A stretch of 64,000 nt of DNA from Thiolinea disciformis DSM 14473 (GCF_000371925.1 NZ_AQVE01000005.1:154165-218164), one strand, 5' to 3'; shown: positions 9,663 through 20,689, numbered from the stretch's first letter. The notes: generated by a model from the sequence alone, not told the origin. A program made the numbers and translations.

Positions 9663-10772
9663 TTAAAGTTCAAACGTAAAATATTGCACAGGTTGAGGAA
9701 TTTTATAATTGTCCAACCATGCTTTTAAAGAACGTAATTCTTGCATGGCCTGTACATCAAGCTGTAACTGATCAACTTGCCGTTTAAAATTAGCAAGCTC
9801 ACGTTTCATTAACAGAGGAACCTGCTGCGGGGTTATTCCCATGGGTATACCAAGATTGACTAATTGAGCAGCTTGTTGCTCATAGTGAAATATTTCCTGC
9901 TCTAACTCATCCAATTGATCTTTCAGGATTTTATTAAAATACTTTAAACGCTCTTCCGCTAAATTATTCAGGTGCTCTTGGTCAATTTGTTCTAGTGCTA
10001 ATTGTAACTCTAATAGTTTTAATAAATCCTTATTCTCATAAGCTACGGTTACTTGTTGCATTAACCCTGTCTTGCGCACCCGCTCCTGTTCATCCGGCTC
10101 ACGATCGGGGTGTAAAACCGTTACTAGCTGGCGATAAATCGTTTGTATCGATTTACCCAGCTCTTCTGACTCTTTTTGCTCACGTTCTTCTTTTGCTAGT
10201 TGCTTTGCACTTTTCTTACGCTTAGCCCGCCGTGCCTCTTCTGCTGCCTGTTCCTGCTCTAACTTTTCAAACAGACGCTCACGTATACCAGCCATGCCCT
10301 CAGGAGTAAATTCCGCATCCTCCATTTCAACACCAAAATCTTGTTTCATGGCTGCTTTCAGATTAGAGAAATACTCCGCCTTAGCCTCTTCTGCATCCCG
10401 ATCATAATCGGTATTTGCATAAAAATTATAAAGCGGCTTTAAATCCTCGCGCTGATAAACTTCAATCAAATGCCCACAAATCCGACCAATCAAATCACAA
10501 ATTTTTTCTTTTTGATTATTAGTTAACTTTTCATTTTTATAAGCATTATCCAAAGCAAGTACTATTTGCTCTTGCCCTTGAGTAAAGGTCCGTTCTAAGG
10601 GTGACATCATAGCCTGATAGTCTTGTCGATAACGTGGTAAAAGTTCTTTCCACGCTTCCAGCGCTTGTTTTTGCTTATTAATGCGCTTCATGGTGGTGTT
10701 AAACTTTTTTTGCGCTGGTGTGGGTTTATCAGCATTTGCCGTTTTAATTAAAATTGGACTATTTTTGACCAT
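9663..10772 (-). CDS. J-domain-like coiled-coil protein
   Basis: A 369-residue cytoplasmic, highly charged helical protein. A compact J-like module sits in the middle: SIQTIYRQLVTVLHPDRE carries the HPD signature at residues 221-223, followed by a helix (VRKTGLMQQVTVAYENKDLL). It is flanked by coiled-coil stretches (EEARRAKRKKSAKQLAKEER before, DQLDELEQEIFHYEQQAAQL after). There is no Gly/Phe or zinc domain, so it is a type-III-like co-chaperone candidate for DnaK. The start is the ATG at 10772; a TTG two codons earlier is less likely. Partner unknown. Confidence 0.7.
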   Translation of the reverse strand: MVKNSPILIKTANADKPTPAQKKFNTTMKRINKQKQALEAWKELLPRYRQDYQAMMSPLERTFTQGQEQIVLALDNAYKNEKLTNNQKEKICDLIGRICGHLIEVYQREDLKPLYNFYANTDYDRDAEEAKAEYFSNLKAAMKQDFGVEMEDAEFTPEGMAGIRERLFEKLEQEQAAEEARRAKRKKSAKQLAKEEREQKESEELGKSIQTIYRQLVTVLHPDREPDEQERVRKTGLMQQVTVAYENKDLLKLLELQLALEQIDQEHLNNLAEERLKYFNKILKDQLDELEQEIFHYEQQAAQLVNLGIPMGITPQQVPLLMKRELANFKRQVDQLQLDVQAMQELRSLKAWLDNYKIPQPVQYFTFEL

Positions 10773-12197
<1,425 letters not shown>

Positions 12198-12337
12198 CAT
12201 TAAATCAGTATACTAGACCTCCTGCGAAAGTTGGGGGTTAATTTTACTAACTCATTGATTTATCGATCAAGAAAGTCACTTTCACAAAAGATCTACTATT
12301 GACTTTCTCATTTCTATATCTAATTAATAGCTAAAGA

Positions 12338-13099
12338 TTAATTAATAGTGTGTACGGTAACTTTATATTGTTTACACACTGATAGAAAACCTTCTGATTG
12401 AATTTGATCGGTGAATAATGCGGTAAGCTGCGCGACATGCCCTACTCTCACAGGCGCTGTCCGTTCCAATTTAGTTTGATCAGTCACTAAAAACCGTTCG
12501 CGCGCATTATTTAAAATCGCTTGAGTGACGCGCACTTCTCGATAATCGAAATCTAATAAAGTACCCTCCTCATCTAAAGCTGATGCTCCAATCACGGCAT
12601 AATCTAATTTAAACTGCTTCACAAAATCCACGGTCGCTTCACCAATAATGCCACGATCAGTATGGCGCAATACACCACCCGCAATAATCACTTCAAAATC
12701 GGTTTTTTGAATTAATATGTTCGCTACATTCAAATTATTGGTCACCACCATTAAATTACGATGCTCCAATAAAGCCTGTGCCACTGCTTCGGGTGTTGTA
12801 CCAATATTAATAAATAAGGAACTATTATTCGGAATCTGTGCCGCACACAATTGCCCAATTAAACGCTTTTCTTCCGACGCCATATTGCGACGCTGTTCGT
12901 AACCTACATTTGCCACGCCTGATGCTAATAAAGCCCCACCATGCACACGCGCTAGCAAACCTGCCTCACACAGTTCATTTAGGTCTTTGCGTATCGTTTG
13001 CGGGGTAACATCAAACGCTGCTACCAGTTCGTCCACCAAAACATGCTCAGCACTACGCGCTAAGGCCATAATTTGTTGTTGTCGCAATGAAAGCTGCAT
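12338..13099 (-). CDS. glpR: DeoR-family repressor of glycerol genes
   Basis: A 253-residue DeoR/GlpR-type repressor. The N-terminal winged HTH (VDELVAAFDVTPQTIRKDLN, wing ARVHGGAL) is followed by a DeoR sensor domain of the sugar-isomerase fold (NIGTTPEAVAQALL, VIIAGGVLRHTDRGIIG). Glycerol-3-phosphate is the usual inducer of GlpR. It is divergent from glpD with 132 bp between them, the standard arrangement for control of the adjacent operon. Confidence 0.88.
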   Translation of the reverse strand: MQLSLRQQQIMALARSAEHVLVDELVAAFDVTPQTIRKDLNELCEAGLLARVHGGALLASGVANVGYEQRRNMASEEKRLIGQLCAAQIPNNSSLFINIGTTPEAVAQALLEHRNLMVVTNNLNVANILIQKTDFEVIIAGGVLRHTDRGIIGEATVDFVKQFKLDYAVIGASALDEEGTLLDFDYREVRVTQAILNNARERFLVTDQTKLERTAPVRVGHVAQLTALFTDQIQSEGFLSVCKQYKVTVHTIN

Positions 13100-13142
13100 T
13101 ATCTTCTCCGCCCTGAACAGGCACTTATAAGAATAGCTAAAT

Positions 13143-13172
13143 AACGAAAATAATTCTTGTAAAAACGAAAAT
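13143..13172. promoter_or_regulatory. Paired direct repeat, possible GlpR operator
   Basis: AACGAAAAT occurs at 13143-13151 and again at 13164-13172, exactly 21 bp apart (two helical turns), in the glpR-glpD divergent region. The complement ATTTTCGTT resembles the TTTTCG-type half-sites described for GlpR in pseudomonads. The match to GlpR is inference. Confidence 0.4.
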
Positions 13173-13231
13173 TCGCGAAGATACTTTACTGAGTAATCAT
13201 CGCACTATAAAACAAGCATAGGATAGTATCG

Positions 13232-14740
13232 ATGTTAAATTTACCTAGTACTGAAGTTTATGACCTAGCTGTGATTGGTGGCGGTATTAATGGCTGTGGC
13301 ATCGCCCGTGACGCGGCGGGTCGTGGCTTGAAGGTTCTGCTCGCCGAACAAGGTGATTTAGCCCAAGGTACCTCGTCCGCAAGCACCAAGTTAATCCATG
13401 GGGGTCTTCGTTATCTAGAGTATTATGAGTTTCGTTTAGTACGTGAAGCCCTTTCAGAACGCGAAGTCCTATTAAAAAATGCACCCCACATTATTTGGCC
13501 GATGCGCTTTATATTACCAAATAATAAAGCAGTCCGTCCTGCATGGTTGGTGCGCCTCGGTTTATTTCTTTATGATCATATTGGCGGGCGTAAACTATTG
13601 CCTGCCACTCAAACCTTTAAGCTGCACAACAATCCTGAACTGGGTGATCCCATTAAGGATGACTTCGACGTCGCTTTCGAATACTCTGATTGCTGGGTAG
13701 ATGATGCCCGCTTAGTCGTCTTAAATGCCTTAGATGCCGCCAAGCGTGGCGCGGATATTCGTGTTCAAACGCGCTGTACTCATGCCAAACGCAGCAATGG
13801 AGTATGGCACATCACGCTAGAAAACCAAGAAACGAAACAAAGCGAAACTATTCAAGCGCGAATGCTTGTGAATGCCACAGGTCCTTGGATTGACCATTTG
13901 CTCCATGACGTTAAAGCATTACCCGAAGCTAAGCACAATGTACGTTTGGTACGTGGTAGTCATGTGGTTGTGCCTAAACTGTATCAACATGATCGTGCCT
14001 ATTTTTTCCAAAATACCGATGGGCGTATTATGTTCGCAATCCCTTACGAGCAAGATTTTACGCTATTGGGTACCACGGATGCCGATCATAAAGGCGATTT
14101 AACTCACGTCCAGATCACGGAAGAAGAAACACAATATCTGTGTGATTCGGCTAGTTTGTACTTTAAACATCCGATTAAACGCGAATCCGTCGTTTGGACT
14201 TATGCGGGGGTACGTCCACTTTATGACGACGGTGCGAGTAAAGCCCAAGCAGCAACCCGCGAATATGTGTTGCGCGTGGAAGATGAAAACGGCCAAGCGC
14301 CTTTATTAAATGTATTCGGCGGCAAGATCACCACTTATCGGCGTTTGGCCGAAGATGCTTTAAGCAAATTACAGCCTTGGATGCTTACTGCTAGTGGGGA
14401 GTGGACTAAAGAGGCGGCATTGCCCGGTGGTGAATTTCTCTTAGAAGATCGTCCCAAACTGGTTCAACAATTACAGCGGGACTATCCGTTTGTCGATCAG
14501 GCTTGGGCAGAAAGTCTCATGCGTCGCTATGGCAAACGTGCTTGGGAAGTCTTGGGCGATGCTAAAAATTTAGGCGATCTAGGGCAAGCATTTGGTGCTA
14601 CTTTAACAGAACGTGAGGCGCATTTTTTGCGTGCCAATGAATGGGCAAAGGATGCAGAGGCGATTCTGTGGCGACGAACTAAGTTTGGTTTACATATAAC
14701 ACCCGAACAGCGCGACGCATTCAAGGCGTGGCTGCACTAG
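13232..14740 (+). CDS. glpD: Aerobic glycerol-3-phosphate dehydrogenase
   Basis: A 502-residue FAD enzyme of the inner-membrane face that oxidises glycerol-3-phosphate to dihydroxyacetone phosphate and passes electrons to quinone. The Rossmann motif GGGINGCGIARDAAGRG is at residues ~14-30. GTSSASTKLIHGGLRYLE follows, then LLGTTDADHKGD and the C-terminal GGKITTYRRLAEDAL. AGGAT lies before the ATG. It is the first gene of the glycerol operon and is followed after 33 bp by glpS. Confidence 0.96.
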   Translation: MLNLPSTEVYDLAVIGGGINGCGIARDAAGRGLKVLLAEQGDLAQGTSSASTKLIHGGLRYLEYYEFRLVREALSEREVLLKNAPHIIWPMRFILPNNKAVRPAWLVRLGLFLYDHIGGRKLLPATQTFKLHNNPELGDPIKDDFDVAFEYSDCWVDDARLVVLNALDAAKRGADIRVQTRCTHAKRSNGVWHITLENQETKQSETIQARMLVNATGPWIDHLLHDVKALPEAKHNVRLVRGSHVVVPKLYQHDRAYFFQNTDGRIMFAIPYEQDFTLLGTTDADHKGDLTHVQITEEETQYLCDSASLYFKHPIKRESVVWTYAGVRPLYDDGASKAQAATREYVLRVEDENGQAPLLNVFGGKITTYRRLAEDALSKLQPWMLTASGEWTKEAALPGGEFLLEDRPKLVQQLQRDYPFVDQAWAESLMRRYGKRAWEVLGDAKNLGDLGQAFGATLTEREAHFLRANEWAKDAEAILWRRTKFGLHITPEQRDAFKAWLH

Positions 14741-14773
14741 CCACGATTCCACGTAGGAGGAGGGAGACAATTC

Positions 14774-15862
14774 ATGAGTTTGACACTGGAGCAAGTGTCC
14801 AAGGTAGTCGGACGGGATACGCATATTTATCCTACATCCTTACACCTCGAAGCGGGCAGCTTGAACGTGTTGCTAGGGCCTACTTTATCTGGCAAAACCA
14901 GCCTAATGCGCCTAATGGCCGGCTTGGATGTACCCAGTAGCGGCCAAATATTATGGAAAAACCAAGATGTAACGGGGCAGCCCGTCCAAAAACGCAATAT
15001 AGCCATGGTCTATCAACAGTTTATTAATTATCCGGCGATGACTGTGTATGAAAATATTGCCTCTCCTTTACGCATTCGTGGTTTGAATAAAAAAGGCATC
15101 GATAAGCGTGTGCAAGAAGCCGCCGATTTACTCAAACTCACCCCAATGCTCAAGCGCAAACCCCTCGAATTATCAGGCGGTCAACAACAACGTTGCGCCT
15201 TAGCACGTGCCTTAGTGAAAGATGCCGATTTAGTTTTACTCGACGAGCCTTTAGCAAATCTCGATTACAAGCTGCGTGAGGAGCTGCGCGCAGAACTCCC
15301 CAAAATCTTTACCGCTTCTGGTGCGGTATTCGTCTACGCTACGACCGAGCCGACGGAAGCTTTATTACTAGGCGGCAATACCGCAACGCTTTGGGAAGGC
15401 CGCATTACTCAATTTGCCCCGACTTTAGCGGTGTATCGCAGCCCGAACACTATGACCACAGCACGGGTTTTTTCTGATCCGCCCATGAATTTTCTGCAAC
15501 TCATTAAGCAAGCTCAGCAGCTGACCTTCGATAAGGGACAAACCCTGCCTGCTAGTGGTGTGTTTGCCAATTTGCCCACTGCTCATTATAGCCTTGGTTT
15601 CCGACCTAATCATTTAAGTTTAGAGCGCAGCAGCGCTGACGCTTTAAGCTTTCAAGTTGCCGTCACAGTGGTGGAAATCAGTGGCTCAGAAAGTTTTGTG
15701 CATGTCAAGCATGGCGAGCAACGCTGGGTCGCTTTGTTGTCGGGGATTCATGAACTGGCACCCGATACTGTACTAACTATGTATGTGGAGCCTAAGCATA
15801 TTTATGTGTTTGGTGCCGACGGTACGTTAGTGAGTAATTCAGCATTGGCGTCGGTGGCCTAA
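14774..15862 (+). CDS. glpS: Glycerol ABC transporter ATP-binding protein 1
   Basis: A 362-residue ABC ATPase of the carbohydrate-uptake (MalK-like) group, with an NBD followed by a C-terminal TOBE-like domain. Walker A is GPTLSGKTS, the Q-loop is in YQQFINYPAM, the signature is a canonical LSGGQQQR and Walker B is LVLLDEPLANLD. The switch-loop His is missing: the usual THDQ is ATTEP here. Preceded by a strong GTAGGAGGAGGGAG. The order of genes matches the glpSTPQUV glycerol importer characterised in Rhizobium leguminosarum; the name follows that system. Confidence 0.92.
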   Translation: MSLTLEQVSKVVGRDTHIYPTSLHLEAGSLNVLLGPTLSGKTSLMRLMAGLDVPSSGQILWKNQDVTGQPVQKRNIAMVYQQFINYPAMTVYENIASPLRIRGLNKKGIDKRVQEAADLLKLTPMLKRKPLELSGGQQQRCALARALVKDADLVLLDEPLANLDYKLREELRAELPKIFTASGAVFVYATTEPTEALLLGGNTATLWEGRITQFAPTLAVYRSPNTMTTARVFSDPPMNFLQLIKQAQQLTFDKGQTLPASGVFANLPTAHYSLGFRPNHLSLERSSADALSFQVAVTVVEISGSESFVHVKHGEQRWVALLSGIHELAPDTVLTMYVEPKHIYVFGADGTLVSNSALASVA

Positions 15863-15871
15863 GGAGCAAGT

Positions 15872-16963
15872 ATGGCAGAAATTTACCTGAAAAAACTGGC
15901 ACATAGCTACCTCCCCAACCCCCAAAAGCCAGAAGACTATGCACTGAAAGAAATCGACCAAGTTTGGGAAGATGGTAAAGCTTATGCCTTACTTGGCTCC
16001 TCAGGCTGCGGCAAGTCCACCCTCTTAAACATTATTTCCGGACTCATTACCCCTAGCCAAGGTGAAGTACTGTTTGACGGTAAAGATGTTTCGCATTTGC
16101 CGACCGAGCAACGTCAAATTGCACAAGTGTTTCAGTTTCCCGTGGTCTACGACACGATGACGGTATACGACAACCTCGCCTTTCCCTTGCGCAATCGCAA
16201 ACAGGACGAGGCTAGTATTAAAGCACGTGTGACTGAAATCGCCGAGATGCTGGAACTCAGTGCTGACTTAAAGAAAAAAGCCCGTGGTTTAACCGCCGAT
16301 GCGAAACAAAAAATTTCCTTAGGCCGAGGCTTAGTCCGCCAAGATGTAGCAGCAATCTTATTCGACGAACCCCTTACCGTGATTGATCCGCATTTAAAAT
16401 GGCTATTGCGAATGCAGCTGAAAGCCCTACATCAGCGCTTAAATCGCACCATGATTTACGTGACCCACGATCAAACGGAAGCTCTCACTTTTGCGGATCA
16501 AGTAGTGGTGATGTATGACGGTTATGTCGTGCAAATGGGGACGCCGCAGCAACTTTTTGAGCAGCCCGAACATACATTTGTGGGGTATTTTATCGGTAGT
16601 CCGGGAATGAATTTATTACCAGTGCAAGTGGATGGTAATACTGCACATTTGAACGGCCAAAGTATTCCGCTAAATACGCATTACGCGCCGCAACAGGGTG
16701 CTAAGCTGGAATTAGGAATTCGTCCCGAATTCACACAGTTAAGCCCAAGCCCGACTGCTAATAGCCTCCCTGTGACCATCAAACGCATTGAAGATATTGG
16801 TCGCCACAAAATCGTGCGCGCCGATTATCAAGGTCAGGAAGTGAATATTCTGGTGCCGGAAGATCAGCCGGTTTCAACTGATTACCACTATTTGAATCTC
16901 GATCCCAAGCATATCCATTTATACGCCAATGGCCGGCGACTCAAACGGGAGAGCGCAGCATGA
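15872..16963 (+). CDS. glpT: Glycerol ABC transporter ATP-binding protein 2
   Basis: A 363-residue ABC ATPase that pairs with GlpS. Walker A GSSGCGKST, Q-loop VFQFPVVYDTM and switch loop VTHDQTEAL (His present) are intact, and Walker B is AILFDEPLTVID. The signature motif is degenerate: GLTADAKQKISL stands where LSGGQ is expected. A GlpS/GlpT dimer would therefore have one consensus and one degenerate ATP site. Its stop overlaps glpP (ATGA). This glpT is an ATPase and is not the E. coli glycerol-3-phosphate antiporter of the same name. Confidence 0.92.
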   Translation: MAEIYLKKLAHSYLPNPQKPEDYALKEIDQVWEDGKAYALLGSSGCGKSTLLNIISGLITPSQGEVLFDGKDVSHLPTEQRQIAQVFQFPVVYDTMTVYDNLAFPLRNRKQDEASIKARVTEIAEMLELSADLKKKARGLTADAKQKISLGRGLVRQDVAAILFDEPLTVIDPHLKWLLRMQLKALHQRLNRTMIYVTHDQTEALTFADQVVVMYDGYVVQMGTPQQLFEQPEHTFVGYFIGSPGMNLLPVQVDGNTAHLNGQSIPLNTHYAPQQGAKLELGIRPEFTQLSPSPTANSLPVTIKRIEDIGRHKIVRADYQGQEVNILVPEDQPVSTDYHYLNLDPKHIHLYANGRRLKRESAA

Positions 16964-17829
16964 ATAAGACTTGGAATAATAAAGCGTGGTGGATGGTTTT
17001 ACCCGTCGTTCTATTAGTCGCCTTCAGTGCGGTGATTCCGTTAATGACGGTCGTGAATTATTCAGTTCAAGATACCTTCGGCAATAATCAATTCTTCTGG
17101 GCAGGTTTGCAGTGGTTTGAAGAAATTGTTAATTCCGAACGATTTCATGACGCATTAGCACGGCAGTTTTTATTCAGTGGTTTAATTCTTTTAATTGAAA
17201 TTCCACTCGGGATTTTCATTGCCATGAATATGCCCACGAGAGGCTGGGCGCTTTCTGTCTGCTTAGTCTTAATGTCTCTGCCCTTATTAATTCCATGGAA
17301 TGTGGTCGGTACAATTTGGCAAATCTTCGGGCGGGTGGATATCGGTTTATTGGGTGCTACAGCCGCAAAACTGGGGATTGATTATAACTACACACGTGAC
17401 ATTGGGGATGCGTGGTTCACGGTGGTCATCATGGATGTGTGGCATTGGACCTCACTGGTCGCCCTGCTTTGCTATGCGGGTTTACAATCAATTCCGCAAG
17501 CTTATTACCAAGCCGCTCGGATTGATGGTGCGAGTAAATGGGCGATTTTCCGTTATATCCAATTGCCTAAAATGCGCGGAGTCTTATTAATAGCAGTGCT
17601 ATTGCGTTTTATGGATAGCTTTATGATTTACACCGAGCCATTCGTAGTAACCGGTGGAGGCCCTGGCAATGCGACTACGTTCTTGTCGATTGACTTAGTG
17701 AAAATGGCCATCGGGCAATTTGACTTAGGCCCTGCGGCAGCTTTCTCACTGGTCTACTTCTTAATTATTTTATTATTAAGTTGGATCTTCTATACAGTGA
17801 TGACTAACCTTGATAAGCAGGGGCGTTAA
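16960..17829 (+). CDS. glpP: Glycerol ABC transporter permease 1
   Basis: A 289-residue inner-membrane permease of the MalF type with six predicted membrane segments. The first is WWMVLPVVLLVAFSAVIPL. The cytoplasmic EAA loop YYQAARIDGASKWAIFRYI contacts the ATPases. The start overlaps the glpT stop by 4 bp. Together with GlpQ it forms the channel of the glycerol importer. Confidence 0.93.
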   Translation: MNKTWNNKAWWMVLPVVLLVAFSAVIPLMTVVNYSVQDTFGNNQFFWAGLQWFEEIVNSERFHDALARQFLFSGLILLIEIPLGIFIAMNMPTRGWALSVCLVLMSLPLLIPWNVVGTIWQIFGRVDIGLLGATAAKLGIDYNYTRDIGDAWFTVVIMDVWHWTSLVALLCYAGLQSIPQAYYQAARIDGASKWAIFRYIQLPKMRGVLLIAVLLRFMDSFMIYTEPFVVTGGGPGNATTFLSIDLVKMAIGQFDLGPAAAFSLVYFLIILLLSWIFYTVMTNLDKQGR

Positions 17830-17830
17830 G

Positions 17831-18661
17831 ATGAGCACTAAGCAAACTACCAAAAGCTCACGCATTACCCGTCAAGGGGTAGTGATGACGCTGTATTTAA
17901 TCTTCTTATTATTGCCGATTTATTGGTTGCTCAATATGAGTTTAAAAACCAATGAAGAAATCTTATCGACTTTTAGTTTGTGGCCGCATGATTTAACCTT
18001 TCAAAATTATATGACCATCTTTACCGACCCCAGTTGGTATTCTGGTTATATTAATTCGATTACTTATGTACTCATCAATACTGTCATTTCGATTACAGTC
18101 GCTTTACCTGCTGCTTATGCTTTTTCGCGCTATCGGTTCTTGGGTGACAAGCATTTATTCTTTTGGCTACTCACTAATCGAATGGCCCCACCTGCGGTAT
18201 TCGCCCTACCCTTTTTCCAGTTATATAGCTCAGTGGGCTTATTCGATACGCATATTGGTGTGGCGTTAGCGCATTGTTTATTTAATGTACCCTTAGCAGT
18301 CTGGATTTTAGAAGGGTTTATGTCCGGTGTGCCGAAAGAGATTGATGAGACAGCTTATATTGATGGTTATAGCTTTGGGCGCTTTTTCACACGCATCTTT
18401 ATGCCTTTAATTGCCTCAGGTATTGGTGTGACAGCGTTTTTCTGCTTCATGTTTTCATGGGTCGAATTATTACTCGCACGCACCCTAACCTCGGTTGCTG
18501 CCAAACCGATTGCAGCTACCATGACCCGCACGGTATCAGCGTCAGGTATGGATTGGGGAGTATTAGCGGCGGCGGGCATACTAACCATTATTCCGGGGGC
18601 GTTGGTGATTTGGTTTGTGCGTAATTATATCGCCAAGGGCTTTGCCTTGGGTCGGGTTTAA
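17831..18661 (+). CDS. glpQ: Glycerol ABC transporter permease 2
   Basis: A 276-residue MalG-type permease with six predicted membrane segments and the EAA loop IDETAYIDGYSFGRFFTRIF near residue 180. The start was taken at the ATG at 17831, one base after the glpP stop and behind AGGGGC. An in-frame ATG at 17810 lies inside glpP and has no better site. The name follows the rhizobial glycerol operon; it is not the periplasmic phosphodiesterase GlpQ. Confidence 0.92.
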   Translation: MSTKQTTKSSRITRQGVVMTLYLIFLLLPIYWLLNMSLKTNEEILSTFSLWPHDLTFQNYMTIFTDPSWYSGYINSITYVLINTVISITVALPAAYAFSRYRFLGDKHLFFWLLTNRMAPPAVFALPFFQLYSSVGLFDTHIGVALAHCLFNVPLAVWILEGFMSGVPKEIDETAYIDGYSFGRFFTRIFMPLIASGIGVTAFFCFMFSWVELLLARTLTSVAAKPIAATMTRTVSASGMDWGVLAAAGILTIIPGALVIWFVRNYIAKGFALGRV

Positions 18662-18672
18662 AGGAGGTCAAG

Positions 18673-18951
18673 ATGGATCTGAGTTGGATGGCATGGACTT
18701 GGCAAACCGCTTTGTTTTTTAGCCTCATTGTGTTGACCTTGATTGGGATGGGAATTTGGAGTGTAAAGTCGCCGCAAGCACCACGCCTTGGGATTTTACA
18801 CATCGAAACCACACCGGGCGATCGGCTATTTATTTCACTCCTAGGCAGTGCGTTTATCTGCTTAGGCTGGCTAGCCGCATTTGGACCACCCTTATGGTGG
18901 GCTGTACTGGTGTGTATCGTTTATGCCTTGGCGGTGTTTCGCTGGGTATAA
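18673..18951 (+). CDS. glpU: Small membrane protein of the glycerol transporter (DUF2160)
   Basis: A 92-residue protein with three hydrophobic segments (TALFFSLIVLTLIGMGIW, LFISLLGSAFICLGWLAAF, WWAVLVCIVYALAVF). A small DUF2160 protein at this place is a hallmark of GlpSTPQUV operons. AAGGAGG precedes the ATG. Its precise role is unknown; a structural or accessory role in the permease is likely. Confidence 0.85.
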   Translation: MDLSWMAWTWQTALFFSLIVLTLIGMGIWSVKSPQAPRLGILHIETTPGDRLFISLLGSAFICLGWLAAFGPPLWWAVLVCIVYALAVFRWV

Positions 18952-18976
18952 AATTTGTAACTTAGGAGGAGCTGTT

Positions 18977-20689
18977 ATGAAACTCAAACGCTTAACATTT
19001 GCGGTTACAGCTGCGGTGTTATTTTCCTACGGATCACTCGCTTTTGCCGACCTAGAAGCGGCCAAGAAATGGATCGATAGCGAATTCCAACCCTCAACCC
19101 TATCTAAAGAAGATCAATTAAAAGAGATGGAGTGGTTTATTAAAGCCGCTGAACCGTTCAAGGGCATGGAAATCAATGTGGTATCTGAAACCATCACCAC
19201 CCACGAATATGAATCTAAAACCTTAGCGAAAGCTTTCACCGAAATCACGGGCATTAAAGTCACGCACGATCTGATTGGTGAAGGTGATGTGGTTGAAAAA
19301 CTGCAAACGCAAATGCAATCAGGCAAGAATATTTATGATGCCTTTGTCAATGATTCGGACTTAATCGGTACGCACTGGCGCTACCAGCAAGTGCGTAACT
19401 TAAGCGATTGGATGGCGGGTGACGGTAAAGATGTTACCAATCCGGGCTTAGATTTGAAGGATTTCATTGGTTTAAGCTTCACGACCGGCCCTGATAAAAA
19501 GCTCTATCAATTACCCGATCAACAATTTGCGAACCTGTATTGGTTCCGCTATGACTGGTTCAACGACGAAAAGAATAAAGCCGATTTCAAAGCGAAATAC
19601 GGCTATGACCTAGGCGTACCAGTCAACTGGTCTGCTTACGAAGATATTGCCGAGTTCTTCACAGGTCGCGACATTGACGGCAAAAAAGTCTATGGTCACA
19701 TGGACTACGGTAAAAAAGACCCCTCTTTAGGTTGGCGTTTTACCGATGCGTGGATGTCGATGGCGGGTATGGGCGACAAGGGTGAACCGAATGGTTTGCC
19801 CGTGGATGAATGGGGTATTCGTGTTAATGAAAAATCCCAGCCAGTAGGTTCTTGTATGGCGCGTGGTGGTGCGACCAATGATCCCTCAGCAGTTTATGCA
19901 ATCACCAAGTATGTCGATTGGTTGAAGAAATACGCCCCTCCTGCTGCGGCTGGTATGGTGTTCTCAGAAGCAGGCCCTGTGCCCGCACAAGGTGAAATTG
20001 CCCAACAAATGTTCTGGTATACCGCCTTTACCGCTGACATGGTCAAAGAAGGCTTGCCAGTTATGAATGCAGACGGTACGCCAAAATGGCGTATGGCTCC
20101 TTCTCCACATGGTGCGTACTGGGAAGAAGGCATGAAAGTCGGTTATCAAGACGCCGGTTCTTGGACTTTAATGAAATCCACTCCAACGGATCGCGCCAAA
20201 GCCGCATGGTTATATGCACAATTCGTCACCTCCAAAACTGTGGATGTGAAGAAATCGCAGGTGGGTTTAACCTTCATTCGTGAATCAACCATCAATGACA
20301 AGAGTTTCACAGAGCGCGCGCCAAAACTGGGTGGTTTGATAGAGTTTTATCGCTCACCAGCTCGCGTACAGTGGTCGCCAACCGGTACGAATGTGCCTGA
20401 TTATCCAAAGCTAGCGCAACTTTGGTGGCAAAACATAGGGGATGCTTCCTCTGGCGAAAAAACTGCTCAACAAGCACTCGATGCCTTATGTGAAGCGCAA
20501 GAGAAAGTCTTGGAACGCTTGGAAAAGAGCGGTGTGCAGGGTGAGTTGGGACCCAAAATGAACGAACCTAAAGACCCGAAAGAGTGGCTAGATGCGCCCG
20601 GCGCTCCCAAAGCGAAGTTAGAAAACGAGAAACCAAAACCTGAAACCATCAACTATGATGAATTGGTAAAATCATGGAGCAAAAGCTAA
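18977..20689 (+). CDS. glpV: Glycerol ABC transporter substrate-binding protein
   Basis: A 570-residue periplasmic binding protein, long for its class, as expected for GlpV. The signal peptide is MKLKRLTFAVTAAVLFSYGSLAFA. The mature protein carries type-I carbohydrate-binding features: FTEITGIKVTHDLIGEGD, the LPDQQFANLYWFRYDWF segment and a Lys/Pro-rich C-terminus. The start is the ATG at 18977, right behind TTAGGAGGAG. Glycerol as ligand is inferred from the operon with glpD and glpK. Confidence 0.92.
   Translation: MKLKRLTFAVTAAVLFSYGSLAFADLEAAKKWIDSEFQPSTLSKEDQLKEMEWFIKAAEPFKGMEINVVSETITTHEYESKTLAKAFTEITGIKVTHDLIGEGDVVEKLQTQMQSGKNIYDAFVNDSDLIGTHWRYQQVRNLSDWMAGDGKDVTNPGLDLKDFIGLSFTTGPDKKLYQLPDQQFANLYWFRYDWFNDEKNKADFKAKYGYDLGVPVNWSAYEDIAEFFTGRDIDGKKVYGHMDYGKKDPSLGWRFTDAWMSMAGMGDKGEPNGLPVDEWGIRVNEKSQPVGSCMARGGATNDPSAVYAITKYVDWLKKYAPPAAAGMVFSEAGPVPAQGEIAQQMFWYTAFTADMVKEGLPVMNADGTPKWRMAPSPHGAYWEEGMKVGYQDAGSWTLMKSTPTDRAKAAWLYAQFVTSKTVDVKKSQVGLTFIRESTINDKSFTERAPKLGGLIEFYRSPARVQWSPTGTNVPDYPKLAQLWWQNIGDASSGEKTAQQALDALCEAQEKVLERLEKSGVQGELGPKMNEPKDPKEWLDAPGAPKAKLENEKPKPETINYDELVKSWSKS

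Noticed and set aside
15872..16963. glpT name as glycerol-3-phosphate antiporter
   Set aside because: The protein is an ABC ATPase; the name follows the rhizobial glpSTPQUV operon.
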